DNA from: Algibacter sp. L1A34
Lineage (GTDB): Bacteria > Bacteroidota > Bacteroidia > Flavobacteriales > Flavobacteriaceae
Direction: 5' to 3'
Length of the DNA stretch: 64,000 nt
Assembly: GCF_009796805.1 (NCBI RefSeq)
Contig: NZ_CP047029.1
Span: forward strand, 1,787,501 to 1,851,500
The first letter of the stretch is position 1. Each line of letters starts with the position of its first letter. Below are positions 35,724 through 45,174 of the stretch, piece after piece. Under the pieces are notes generated by a model. That model was not told the DNA's origin, did not search any database, and worked only from the letters and a program-made list of their open reading frames with translations. Position numbers and translations under genes: made by a program.

Positions 35724-35933
35724 ATGTAAAACGTGTAAAAAGATTATTTAGTAAAAGTACGAAACTTTAAAAGATCAAAATATAATTACTATAGTAACGC
35801 TATTATTTGTCGTAAATTTAGTGAATACTTTCATCTTAAAGTGATGTGTGGAAATAGTAAGGTTTTTGACTAATTTTCGACTACATTTTAGTGTGAAAGC
35901 ATAGTTTAATTAAACAAAAGAAAGGAATAGAAT

Positions 35934-36380
35934 ATGCTAACTTGGAAAGATATTATTAGTTTTTCGGTAAACGGAAACCCAACACCAGATAAGCGTGTTG
36001 AAAAAACGGAAACCGAATGGAAAGCTCAATTAACACCTGAGCAATTTAGAGTAACACGATTAAAAGGTACCGAGAGTCCACATAGTGGAGCGCTTTGTAC
36101 AGCTCACGATGCTGGTAAATATAGTTGTGTGTGTTGTGATACACCTCTTTTTGATTCTACTATAAAGTTTAGTTCAGGAACAGGATGGCCGAGTTTTACA
36201 CAACCTATAAAAGAAAACGCTATTAAATACGAGCGAGATACCACTTATGGTATGGTTCGCGTTGAGGTTATGTGTAATACTTGCGATGCGCACTTAGGGC
36301 ATATATTTCCCGATGGGCCAGAGCCTAGTGGTTTACGTTATTGCGTAAACTCGGAGTCTATGCAATTAGAAAAAGCATAA
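35934..36380 (+). CDS. msrB: Peptide-methionine (R)-S-oxide reductase MsrB
   Basis: A 148-residue enzyme that reduces methionine-R-sulfoxide in proteins. The catalytic Cys137 lies in RYCVNS. The structural zinc site is formed by CVCC (Cys65 and Cys68) and CNTC (Cys114 and Cys117). Cys55 in GALCTAH is the probable resolving cysteine. No signal peptide is present, so it is cytosolic. It is the first gene of a run of six redox genes on the plus strand. Confidence 0.97.
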   Translation: MLTWKDIISFSVNGNPTPDKRVEKTETEWKAQLTPEQFRVTRLKGTESPHSGALCTAHDAGKYSCVCCDTPLFDSTIKFSSGTGWPSFTQPIKENAIKYERDTTYGMVRVEVMCNTCDAHLGHIFPDGPEPSGLRYCVNSESMQLEKA

Positions 36381-36392
36381 TTAAAACAAAAT

Positions 36393-36419
36393 ACCTGTTT
36401 AGTTTTTGGCTAAGCAGGT
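36393..36419 (+). terminator. Intergenic hairpin between msrB and msrA
   Basis: A 10-bp stem (acctgtttag/ctaagcaggt, one G-U pair) with a 7-base loop, followed by ttaaat. The T-run is poor, so it may attenuate rather than stop msrA transcription, or protect the msrB 3' end. Confidence 0.45.
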
Positions 36420-36432
36420 TTAAATAAAAAAA

Positions 36433-36975
36433 ATGCAAAATAAAAATATACAATTAGCCACTTTTGGTGGAGGCTGCTTTTGGTGTACAGAAGCTGTTTT
36501 TCAAGAGGTGATAGGTGTCGAGAAAGTCGTTTCTGGTTATGCTGGCGGTAATGTGCCTGGGCATCCTACATATCGAGAAATTTGTTCTGGTTTAACAGGG
36601 CATGCCGAGGTGATTCAGTTGACTTTTAATGCTGATGAGATTTCATATGTCGATTTGTTAGCCATTTTCATGACCACTCACGATCCTACAACTTTAAACA
36701 GGCAAGGTGCCGATAAAGGTACGCAGTATCGTTCGGTGATTTATTATCATAACAACGAGCAAAAGGAACTGGCCGAATTGGTTTTAAAGGAAATGAAACC
36801 TTATTTTGATAACCCGATAGTTACCGAATTATCAGAGTTGCCTAAATTTTTTGAAGCTGAAAAGGAACATCAGAATTATTATAGAGATAATGAAACACAA
36901 GGGTATTGCAGTTTTGTAATTACTCCTAAATTGGCTAAATTAAGAAGTCTACACGCCGATAAATTAAAAAAATAA
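36433..36975 (+). CDS. msrA: Peptide-methionine (S)-S-oxide reductase MsrA
   Basis: A 180-residue MsrA with the active-site block [13 protein letters not shown] (nucleophile Cys15, second Cys18), [21 protein letters not shown], and a C-terminal Cys in GYCSFV that can resolve the disulfide. It reduces methionine-S-sulfoxide in proteins and completes the MsrB activity encoded upstream. Length and all key residues are as expected. Confidence 0.97.
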   Translation: MQNKNIQLATFGGGCFWCTEAVFQEVIGVEKVVSGYAGGNVPGHPTYREICSGLTGHAEVIQLTFNADEISYVDLLAIFMTTHDPTTLNRQGADKGTQYRSVIYYHNNEQKELAELVLKEMKPYFDNPIVTELSELPKFFEAEKEHQNYYRDNETQGYCSFVITPKLAKLRSLHADKLKK

Positions 36976-37039
36976 TGCCTTTTCAGTACACACTGAAGAA
37001 AAATATAGATTCTATATTAAGCATTAAAATGAGCACACC

Positions 37040-38602
37040 ATGAAACTGAATATAAAAGATACGTTTACTGAACAATTACCTGCCGACCCGAAGTTAGAAA
37101 ACACAAGACGACAGGTGGAAAACGCATGCTTTTCGTTTGTAACACCAAAACAAACAGCAAAGCCAGAATTGTTACATGTATCTCCCGAAATGCTTGATAG
37201 TTTAGGGTTAACAGATACGGATGCTAAAAGCGATACGTTTTTAAAAGTAATAACAGGTAACGAAGTCTACCTAAACACAAAGCCTTTTGCTATGTGCTAT
37301 GGTGGGCATCAATTTGGTAATTGGGCAGGTCAATTAGGTGATGGCCGTGCTATTAATTTATTTGAAGTAGAACACAATAATAAACATTGGGCCGTACAAT
37401 TAAAAGGGTCTGGCGAAACTCCATATTCTAGAACTGCCGATGGTTTAGCAGTGCTAAGATCTTCTGTTCGGGAGTATTTGTGTAGCGAAGCCATGTTTCA
37501 TTTAGAGGTTCCAACTACGCGAGCATTGTCTTTAGCGTTATCTGGCGATCAGGTTATGCGAGATATGCTTTATGATGGTAATCCGGCTTACGAAAAAGGA
37601 GCTATTGTTTCTCGTGTTGCGCCTAGTTTTTTACGCTTCGGAAGTTTTCAAATATTAGCTGCTAGAGGCGATACTGAAACTTTAAAGACACTTACAGATT
37701 ATACCATCTCTAACTTTTTTCCTGAGTTAGGTAAACCTTCAAAAGAAACTTATATCGAATTTTTTAATGAGGTTGCACAACGGACCTTAAAAATGATTGT
37801 AGATTGGCAACGTGTTGGTTTTGTACATGGCGTAATGAATACCGATAATATGTCTATCCTTGGTTTAACCATAGATTACGGGCCTTACGGTTGGTTAGAA
37901 GATTTTAGTTATGGCTGGACACCAAACACTACGGATAGCCAACATAAAAGATATCGTTACGGAAATCAACCCAACATGGGACTTTGGAATTTATACCAAC
38001 TCGCTAATGCGGTTTATCTTCTAATTGAAGATGTAGAGCCGTTGCAAGCTATTCTCGATAGATATCAAACTGGTTTTGATGAACAATCTTTTGCCATGAT
38101 GCGCAATAAATTAGGATTTGAAAATGAGGATGAAAATGATAAAATTTTAATTCAGCAATTAGAAGAAAATCTTCATTTAACAGAAACGGATATGACGATT
38201 TTCTTCAGAAGTTTAAGTAACTTTTCAGAAGAAAATCCTTCCGAAGGCATTTCAATAGTGAAAGATGCTTTTTATAATTTAAATGAAGTTGAAGGTGCTA
38301 TTGAAACCAAATGGCAGACTTGGTTTGATGCTTATGCCAAACGTTTAAAAGGTGAAACGGTTTCTTCCGAAGAAAGAAAAGTTAAAATGAATGCTGTAAA
38401 TCCGAAGTATGTTTTACGAAATTATATGTCGCAGCTAGCTATAGATGATGCAGATAAAGGCAATTATAAATTAATAGATGAATTATTCAATCTTCTAAAA
38501 AAACCATACGCAGAACAACCGGAAAACGAAAAATGGTTTGCTAAAAGGCCGGAATGGGCGCGCCATAAAGCAGGTTGTTCTATGTTGTCTTGTAGTTCAT
38601 AA
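37040..38602 (+). CDS. selO: SelO-type protein adenylyltransferase (YdiU)
   Basis: A 520-residue pseudokinase-fold enzyme of the SelO/YdiU family, which transfers AMP to Ser, Thr or Tyr of target proteins and is linked to oxidative stress. Family blocks are CYGGHQFGNWAGQLGDGRAI, LKGSGETPYSRTADGLAVLR, the catalytic HGVMNTDNMSI and the metal-binding DYGPYGWLEDF. The C-terminus is CSMLSCSS; the Cys near the end is where eukaryotic SelO has selenocysteine. A four-codon frame (MSTP) at 37028 ends in a TGA that overlaps the start ATG, so reinitiation may couple translation. The place between methionine-sulfoxide reductase genes fits its redox role. Confidence 0.95.
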   Translation: MKLNIKDTFTEQLPADPKLENTRRQVENACFSFVTPKQTAKPELLHVSPEMLDSLGLTDTDAKSDTFLKVITGNEVYLNTKPFAMCYGGHQFGNWAGQLGDGRAINLFEVEHNNKHWAVQLKGSGETPYSRTADGLAVLRSSVREYLCSEAMFHLEVPTTRALSLALSGDQVMRDMLYDGNPAYEKGAIVSRVAPSFLRFGSFQILAARGDTETLKTLTDYTISNFFPELGKPSKETYIEFFNEVAQRTLKMIVDWQRVGFVHGVMNTDNMSILGLTIDYGPYGWLEDFSYGWTPNTTDSQHKRYRYGNQPNMGLWNLYQLANAVYLLIEDVEPLQAILDRYQTGFDEQSFAMMRNKLGFENEDENDKILIQQLEENLHLTETDMTIFFRSLSNFSEENPSEGISIVKDAFYNLNEVEGAIETKWQTWFDAYAKRLKGETVSSEERKVKMNAVNPKYVLRNYMSQLAIDDADKGNYKLIDELFNLLKKPYAEQPENEKWFAKRPEWARHKAGCSMLSCSS

Positions 38603-38622
38603 TATAATTAAAACAAAAGTAA

Positions 38623-39567
38623 ATGCAATTAGGTTTAGGAACAGCGGCTTTAGGACGGCCACAATATATTAATGTGCGTCAAGATGCTACAAACACGTCT
38701 GATCTAGAAGTTTTTAAAAAAGACAGTTTTTCTGTTTTAGAAGAAGCTTATCAATCGGGTGTTCGGTATTTTGATACCGCACCAGGTTATGGTTTAGCAG
38801 AGCAGTTACTTATAGATTGGTTGGCTACTAAAAATGATGATACTATAAAAGTAGCCACGAAATGGGGTTATACATACACGGCTAACTTTAATCCCGATGC
38901 TAAAATTCATGAAGTAAAGGAGCATAGTTTAGAAAAACTACAAGAACAATGGCAGGTTTCTAAACAATTACTACCATATTTAAAAGTGTATCAAATTCAT
39001 TCGGCAACGCTAGAAACTGGTGTTTTGGAAAATGAAGATGTTTTAAAATATTTGGCTTTTTTAAAAAACACGCATCATATCAAAATGGGGATAAGCACAA
39101 CAGGAGCTAACCAAGTTGAGGTTATCAAAAAAGCTCTGGATGTAAAAGTAGATGGCGAGAATTTGTTTGATGTTTTTCAAGTAACTTATAATTTGCTGGA
39201 TCAAAGTTTAAAAGAAGTATCTAGCCTTTTATTGAAAGAGAACAAAACTGTTGTTATTAAAGAAGCTTTGGCTAACGGGCGCATTTTTAGAAATGAAAAT
39301 TATCCAAATTATAATACGATGTATACGGCTTTAGAGCGTTTGGCAAATGTTCATCATGTTGGAGTAGATGCTATTTGTTTACAGTATGCTGCGCAAACTA
39401 TTCCTGGGAGCACGGTTTTAAGTGGAGCAAGCAATAGAGAACAAATACAAGAGAATTTAAAAATGAATGGGTTTGTTTTATCTCAATTAGAATTAGAGGA
39501 ACTTTCCAGTTTTAAGGTAGACTCTACTCAATATTGGGCAGAGCGCAAAGCCTTACAATGGAACTAG
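38623..39567 (+). CDS. Aldo/keto reductase
   Basis: A 314-residue TIM-barrel oxidoreductase of the aldo/keto reductase family. Visible family features are the N-terminal GLGTAALGRP, the catalytic Asp and Tyr region FDTAPGYGLAEQLL, the Lys block VATKWGYTY, the His in YQIHSA, and the cofactor-binding C-terminal PGSTVLSGASNREQIQ. It should use NADPH to reduce aldehydes or ketones. It begins 20 bases after selO and ends 5 bases before the second MsrA gene, so it is part of the redox run. Confidence 0.9.
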   Translation: MQLGLGTAALGRPQYINVRQDATNTSDLEVFKKDSFSVLEEAYQSGVRYFDTAPGYGLAEQLLIDWLATKNDDTIKVATKWGYTYTANFNPDAKIHEVKEHSLEKLQEQWQVSKQLLPYLKVYQIHSATLETGVLENEDVLKYLAFLKNTHHIKMGISTTGANQVEVIKKALDVKVDGENLFDVFQVTYNLLDQSLKEVSSLLLKENKTVVIKEALANGRIFRNENYPNYNTMYTALERLANVHHVGVDAICLQYAAQTIPGSTVLSGASNREQIQENLKMNGFVLSQLELEELSSFKVDSTQYWAERKALQWN

Positions 39568-39572
39568 TTTAA

Positions 39573-40067
39573 ATGGATACACATGCAAAAATAGCTTTAG
39601 GAGGTGGCTGCCATTGGTGTACCGAGGCTGTTTTTCAGGCTTTAAAAGGTGTTGTAAAAGTTGAACAAGGTTATGTGGCTTCTGTAGATGCAAATACCTC
39701 TTTTTCCGAAGCTGTAATCATTCATTTTAATGAAGACGTTATAGCGTTACCTGTGTTGATAGAAATTCATTTATATACACACAAAAGTACAAGCAATCAC
39801 TCGATGCGCGATAAGTACCGATCGGCTATTTATTACTTTTCCGAAGTACAAGAAAAGGAAGCTATTGATGTTTTAAATAATGTTAAAAAGACTTTTGAAG
39901 AGGAGGTTATAACTGAAGTTTTACCCTTTTCGGAATTTAAAGCGTCGCGCGAGGCTATTCAAAATTATTATAAAAAGAATCCTGAAAAACCGTTTTGTAA
40001 ACAATTTATTAATCCTAAATTAGAACTACTGGTTAACAAGTTTTCAAAATACTTAAATAAAAATTAA
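39573..40067 (+). CDS. Divergent second MsrA-family protein
   Basis: A 164-residue MsrA paralogue. The active-site block is [12 protein letters not shown], so the nucleophilic Cys is kept but the usual Phe after it is His, a change in the methyl-binding pocket. The segments after it are also unlike MsrA: the usual HPTYREVC part is missing and replaced by [11 protein letters not shown]. It keeps YRSAIYY and a Cys in KPFCKQF. It may act on another substrate or be a less active reductase. It is 5 bases behind the aldo/keto reductase gene. Confidence 0.85.
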   Translation: MDTHAKIALGGGCHWCTEAVFQALKGVVKVEQGYVASVDANTSFSEAVIIHFNEDVIALPVLIEIHLYTHKSTSNHSMRDKYRSAIYYFSEVQEKEAIDVLNNVKKTFEEEVITEVLPFSEFKASREAIQNYYKKNPEKPFCKQFINPKLELLVNKFSKYLNKN

Positions 40068-40107
40068 GGAGTTTGATTTTCAAACGACTGATATTCAAAA
40101 TAAATTC

Positions 40108-41331
40108 ATGAAAAGTACTAAACTAAAAATTCAGAATAAAAAAGGTTTGGCATTGCAAGCGCAGTTAGAGTTGCCTGCAAACCAAAAACCGAATCGTTAC
40201 GCTATTTTTGCTCACTGTTTTACTTGCACGAGTTCATTAAGTGCGGTAAAAAACATTAGTAGAGCTTTAACTAATTATGGTTTTGGAGTCCTTCGTTTTG
40301 ATTTTACGGGTTTAGGAAGAAGTGAAGGTGAGTTTGCCGATAGTCACTTTTCTGCAAACGTAGAAGATTTAATAGCGGTAAGTGAATTTATGGCAGCTAA
40401 TTATCAGGCGCCATCTTTATTAGTGGGGCATTCGTTAGGTGGAGCAGCGGTGCTTTCTGCAGCAGCTAAATTAGATAATATAAAAGCTGTGGCTACTATT
40501 GGGGCGCCATCTACGGTAGGGCATGTTACTCATTTATTTTCTCATGGTTTAGACAATGTTAAAGAAAAAGGTGAAGTTGAAGTAAATATTGGAGGGCGAC
40601 CTTTTAAAATTGATAATGAATTTGTTGAAGATTTTGGTAAAACCGATTTGCCTTCAGTAGTGGAGAATTTACGTAAACCACTCTTAATAATGCATTCACC
40701 AACAGATGGCGTTGTTGGAATTAAGAATGCAGAAGAGCTTTACCATAAAGCGAAACACCCAAAAAGTTTTGTGACTTTAGATGATGCCGACCATTTACTA
40801 ACAAATTCTAGAGATAGTAATTACGCTGGAAATGTTATCGGTACTTGGGTTCAACGTTATTTTGAACTTCAAGAAAACGTGATGTTGGAAACAAATGGAG
40901 ATCAACTTGTTGGGCATTTAAACTTGGTTGAAGATAATTTTACAACAACCATACAATCTAAAAACCATAGCCTAATTGCCGATGAGCCTGCTTCTGTTGG
41001 TGGGGATAATTTTGGACCATCACCTTACGAGTATTTAAATGCTGGTTTAATTGCTTGTACGGCGATGACATTAAAAATGTATGCCGAACGTAAAAAATGG
41101 GATCTGCAAGAGGTTTTTGTTTACGTTACGCATTCTAAAAAACATAGTGACGACTTAGGTTTAGAGCAAGAAAAACCTGGGTATTTGGACCATATCACTA
41201 AAAAAATAAAGTTAATTGGTGATTTAGATGAAAAGCAAAAGGCACGATTAAAAGAAATTTCGTCGCGTTGCCCAGTTCATAAAACTTTGGCTGGTGGTGT
41301 TGTTTTTAATACCATGTTAATCGAAGATTAA
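40108..41331 (+). CDS. Alpha/beta hydrolase fused to an OsmC-type peroxidase domain
   Basis: A 407-residue two-domain protein. Residues 1-255 form an alpha/beta hydrolase with nucleophile Ser109 in GHSLGG, a likely acid in SPTDG and His in DADHLL. Residues about 265-407 form an OsmC/Ohr domain with the two redox cysteines in [11 protein letters not shown] and SRCPVHKTL. OsmC proteins reduce organic hydroperoxides. The fusion may release fatty-acyl hydroperoxides or esters and then reduce them; that link is inference. It is the last gene of the redox run. Confidence 0.93.
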   Translation: MKSTKLKIQNKKGLALQAQLELPANQKPNRYAIFAHCFTCTSSLSAVKNISRALTNYGFGVLRFDFTGLGRSEGEFADSHFSANVEDLIAVSEFMAANYQAPSLLVGHSLGGAAVLSAAAKLDNIKAVATIGAPSTVGHVTHLFSHGLDNVKEKGEVEVNIGGRPFKIDNEFVEDFGKTDLPSVVENLRKPLLIMHSPTDGVVGIKNAEELYHKAKHPKSFVTLDDADHLLTNSRDSNYAGNVIGTWVQRYFELQENVMLETNGDQLVGHLNLVEDNFTTTIQSKNHSLIADEPASVGGDNFGPSPYEYLNAGLIACTAMTLKMYAERKKWDLQEVFVYVTHSKKHSDDLGLEQEKPGYLDHITKKIKLIGDLDEKQKARLKEISSRCPVHKTLAGGVVFNTMLIED

Positions 41332-41437
41332 GTACTTATAGAAAACATAAACCTATATCAATTATTACACTTTTAATTACAATTAAGTAAAAGAGGTTTT
41401 CTTAAGCAATATCAAGAAGATTTTCTTTGTAATCAAT

Positions 41438-41445
41438 TATTTTTG
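41438..41445 (+). promoter_or_regulatory. Candidate -7 element; decides the start of the next gene
   Basis: The sequence tatttttg matches TAnnTTTG. An in-frame TTG inside it (41443) is therefore not the start codon; the ATG at 41467 is. Confidence 0.5.
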
Positions 41446-41466
41446 CAGAAATTAATATCATTAGTT

Positions 41467-44400
41467 ATGACTAAAACTTTACGCTACATTACATTATACC
41501 TCATAGTGTTTTTTATTAATGCTTGCGCAACTTATAAAACTCAAATTAATGATGTTAGCGATGCTAAATTTCCTAATAAGGAAATTAGTTATTCATTTTA
41601 CTTAATAGGAGATGCCGGAAATTCGCCAATAGGTTCTGAGTCCGCTGGATTAAGAGCATTTAGAGAAGAAATTAATAAAGCTCCCGAACAAAGTACAGTA
41701 TTCTTTTTGGGCGATAATATTTACCCTAAAGGATTACCAAAAAAAGGAGATAAAGGTCGTGAATTTGCTGAGTATCAATTAAAAATTCAAACGGAAGCCG
41801 TTAAAGATTTTAAGGGTGAAACTATTTTTATTCCTGGAAATCACGATTGGTATAGTAACGGATTAAAAGGTTTAAAGCGTCAAGAAAAGTACGTGGAAGA
41901 TGCCTTAGGAAAAAATACGTTTTTACCAGAAGATGGCTGCCCTATTGAAAAAGTAGAGATTTCAGATGAGATTGAAATGATTATTATTGATACCGAATGG
42001 TATTTGGCTAATTGGGATAAGCACCCTACAATAAATGATGATTGCGAAATAAAAACACGATCTCGATTTTTTGAAGAGTTAGAAAGTTTAATAAAAAAGG
42101 CTCGCGGAAAATCGACTATAATTGCCATGCATCACCCTATGTTTACTAATGGTTTGCATGGAGGCGAGTACGATTTTAAATCGCACATGAAACCTTTACC
42201 GGTTTTAGGAACTTTAAAAAATGTATTACGCGAAACTACAGGTGTATCTCCAGAAGATCTTCAAAACAAAAAATATAACGAGTTACAAAAACGCGTAGTA
42301 ACCTTAGCGCAAGAGAATGATAAGGTAATTTTAGTGTCCGGTCATGAGCATAATTTACAGTATTTCGAAAAGTATAATTTAGCTCAAATTGTAAGTGGAG
42401 CAGGCTCTAAATCTACTCCAACACATAATGTAGCAGATGCGTTTTCGGCTAGTGTTCCTGGTTATGCGAGGTTAGATATTTTTAAAGATGGATCGTCGTT
42501 TGTTAGATTTTATTCAGCTGAAGAAAATAGAGTTATTTTTCAAACTGAAGTTCATGGTCCTGATAAAAAACTAGACGAGTCTGCCTTCGAAGATTCATTT
42601 GTAAAAACTAAAAAAGCATCGATTTACAGTGCTGAAGAGGTAGATAAAAGTGGTTTTCATAAAGTCATTTGGGGCGATCGTTATCGTGAGTTTTATGGTA
42701 CAAAAGTAGAAGCACCTGTGGTAAACTTAGATACTATGTTTGGTGGATTAACACCTTCTAGAAAAGGAGGCGGACATCAATCTAAATCACTTCAGTTAAA
42801 AGATAAAACTGGGAAACGCTACGTTATGCGAGCGCTTAGAAAAAGTGCTACGGTTTATTTACAAGCCATGGCTTTTAAAGATCAATATATCGCTGATGAG
42901 TTTGAAGATACGGTAACCGAGAGTGTTCTTTTAGATTTTTACACAGGTTCGCATCCTTATGCGCCTTTTGTAACAGGGACATTGTCTGATGCTATTAATT
43001 TATTTCATACCAATCCAACTATTTATTATGTGCCTAAGCAAAAAGCTTTAATAGGTTTTAATGATGATTTTGGTGATGAGTTATATATGATTGAAGAGCA
43101 TGTATCCGACGGTCATGGCGATGTTGCAAGTTTTGGTTTTTCGAATAAAATTGAAAGTACCGATGATTTAATGAAAAAACTTCGAAAGGACGAAAAGTAT
43201 AAAGTAGATGAAGAATCGTATTTAAGAGCACGTTTGTTCGATATGGTTATTGGCGATTGGGATAGGCATAGAGATCAATGGCGTTGGGCAGAATTTGAAA
43301 ATGAAGAAACAGGTGAGGTCATTTATAAACCTATTCCGAGAGATCGTGATCAAGCATTTTCTATAATGGGAGATGGCGCATTAATGCAAGTTGCCACCAG
43401 AATTATTCCTTCATTAAAATTAATGGAAGGTTTTAATGATGATATCCGAAATGTAAAAGGTTTCAACTTTAGTCCGTATTCTTTAGATATGACTTTCTTA
43501 AACCAAACAAGTAAAGCACAATGGGAATCTCAAATTAAATTTATTCAAAGTAATTTAACAGAAGCTGTTATTGATGATGCTTTTACTCATTTCCCAAAGG
43601 AAGTTCAAGGAGACGCTGTTAAAGAAATGAAAAGAGTACTACTAGAGCGCATTAAAAATTTATCAACTTTTGGAGTAGAATACTATAAGTTGCTTAATGA
43701 GTATGCTGTAGTAACAGGTACCGATAAAGATGATTTATTCGAAATTGAAAGGTTGCCTAATGGAGAAACAAGATTGATTGCTAGTAGAATAAAAAATGGA
43801 GACAAGGGTATTGTGTTTTTTGATAAAACCTACTCCAAAGACGATACTAAAGAAATTTGGATTTATGGTTTAGATGATGAAGATGAATTTCATGCTTTTG
43901 GAGATGGTGATCACTTAATTAAAGTACGTTTAATTGGTGGGCAAAACAACGATTCCTATAATATAGAAAACGGAAAAAAAGTTGTTTTTTACGATTATAA
44001 ATCTAAGAAAAACACCATTGTTGTTAATAATGGTAGAGATAAATTAACCGATGATTATGATACTAATGTATACGATTTCGCTAAACTTAAAACAAGCACC
44101 AATCAATTTATACCTGTTTTAGGAGCTAATCCAGATGATGGTTTTAAAATTGGCTTTTTAAATACGCTAACCAATTATGGTTTTGAGAGTAATCCGTTTA
44201 GTTCTCAACATACTTTTGGTGCATCATATTATTTTGCAACGAGTGGTTTCGATTTAGAATATACAGGCGAGTTTTCTAACGTAATAGGAAAATGGAATTT
44301 AGGTTTAAACGCTAAGGTTACAAGTCCAAATTATGCTATCAATTTCTTTGGTTTTGGAAATAGCACACCAAATTTAAATGTAGATAATGAGGACGTGTAT

Positions 44401-45171
44401 AGTTTAGATTATAACCGTGTAAAGTATAGTACGTTATCTTTTGCGCCGTCTTTAAACTGGCGAGGTAAAATGGGAGGTCACTTTAAAGTAAGTTTAAGTT
44501 ACGAGGCTATAGAAGTAGAAGAATCTACAGATAGATTTATTAATACATTTTATGTAGAAAATGGAGATGATAACCATAAACAATTTGCAGGTTTAGAAGC
44601 CTTGTATACTTTTCAGAATAAAGATAATGAGGCTTTTCCAACTATGGGTATGCAAACAAGTTTACAGGTGGGTTATAAAACAAATTTAGAGGCTTCCAGA
44701 GGTTTTGGGTATTTAATACCAGGACTTGGTTTCGATTATAAATTAATCCCTAGTGGGCAATTGGTTTTAGCGACTCAAGTTAAAGCGCATCTTATTTTTG
44801 GTGATGATTTTGAATTTTATCAAGCAGCAAGTTTAGGTGGAGATAATGGATTAAGAGGTTACAGGAATGAAAGATTCTCTGGTAAAAATGCATTCTATCA
44901 AAGTACAGATTTACGCTTAAATCTAACAAAACTTCGTACAGGCTTATTACCTATGAATATTGGGGTTTACGGAGGTTTTGATTACGGTCGTGTATGGATT
45001 GATAATAATTTAGCTTTAGAAAATAATGCCGCCTTTAATTCTAATAGATGGAACACCTCTGTTGGTGGTGGTGTGTTTGCTAATGCTGCCGATATTATGA
45101 CGTTAAATTTATCGGCCTTTAATAGTGACGATGGTTTACGTTTTGCTTTTAAAGTTGGTTTTGGTTTCTAA
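41467..45171 (+). CDS. Lipoprotein-leader phosphoesterase with kinase-like middle domain and C-terminal outer-membrane barrel
   Basis: A 1234-residue protein. The leader ends in FFINAC with Cys20 as lipid site. Residues about 40-320 are a calcineurin-type phosphoesterase with GDAGNSP, GDNIYP, GNHDWYS and SGHEHN. Residues about 430-760 show a divergent kinase-like pattern: YVMRALRK (about 452), GDWDRHRDQW (about 594) and PRDRDQAF (about 624), like the catalytic-loop and metal-Asp motifs of HipA/CotH/FAM20-type kinases. Residues about 886-1234 form a surface-antigen barrel (GGDNGLRGYRNERF) with a terminal Phe. It should sit in the outer membrane. I start at the ATG at 41467, because the earlier TTG is in the promoter. 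Confidence 0.85.
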   Translation: MTKTLRYITLYLIVFFINACATYKTQINDVSDAKFPNKEISYSFYLIGDAGNSPIGSESAGLRAFREEINKAPEQSTVFFLGDNIYPKGLPKKGDKGREFAEYQLKIQTEAVKDFKGETIFIPGNHDWYSNGLKGLKRQEKYVEDALGKNTFLPEDGCPIEKVEISDEIEMIIIDTEWYLANWDKHPTINDDCEIKTRSRFFEELESLIKKARGKSTIIAMHHPMFTNGLHGGEYDFKSHMKPLPVLGTLKNVLRETTGVSPEDLQNKKYNELQKRVVTLAQENDKVILVSGHEHNLQYFEKYNLAQIVSGAGSKSTPTHNVADAFSASVPGYARLDIFKDGSSFVRFYSAEENRVIFQTEVHGPDKKLDESAFEDSFVKTKKASIYSAEEVDKSGFHKVIWGDRYREFYGTKVEAPVVNLDTMFGGLTPSRKGGGHQSKSLQLKDKTGKRYVMRALRKSATVYLQAMAFKDQYIADEFEDTVTESVLLDFYTGSHPYAPFVTGTLSDAINLFHTNPTIYYVPKQKALIGFNDDFGDELYMIEEHVSDGHGDVASFGFSNKIESTDDLMKKLRKDEKYKVDEESYLRARLFDMVIGDWDRHRDQWRWAEFENEETGEVIYKPIPRDRDQAFSIMGDGALMQVATRIIPSLKLMEGFNDDIRNVKGFNFSPYSLDMTFLNQTSKAQWESQIKFIQSNLTEAVIDDAFTHFPKEVQGDAVKEMKRVLLERIKNLSTFGVEYYKLLNEYAVVTGTDKDDLFEIERLPNGETRLIASRIKNGDKGIVFFDKTYSKDDTKEIWIYGLDDEDEFHAFGDGDHLIKVRLIGGQNNDSYNIENGKKVVFYDYKSKKNTIVVNNGRDKLTDDYDTNVYDFAKLKTSTNQFIPVLGANPDDGFKIGFLNTLTNYGFESNPFSSQHTFGASYYFATSGFDLEYTGEFSNVIGKWNLGLNAKVTSPNYAINFFGFGNSTPNLNVDNEDVYSLDYNRVKYSTLSFAPSLNWRGKMGGHFKVSLSYEAIEVEESTDRFINTFYVENGDDNHKQFAGLEALYTFQNKDNEAFPTMGMQTSLQVGYKTNLEASRGFGYLIPGLGFDYKLIPSGQLVLATQVKAHLIFGDDFEFYQAASLGGDNGLRGYRNERFSGKNAFYQSTDLRLNLTKLRTGLLPMNIGVYGGFDYGRVWIDNNLALENNAAFNSNRWNTSVGGGVFANAADIMTLNLSAFNSDDGLRFAFKVGFGF

Positions 45172-45174
45172 GTA

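Noticed and set aside
41443-41466. TTG start of the large phosphoesterase-barrel gene
   Set aside because: The TTG is part of the -7 element tatttttg; the ATG at 41467 also gives a proper lipoprotein leader.
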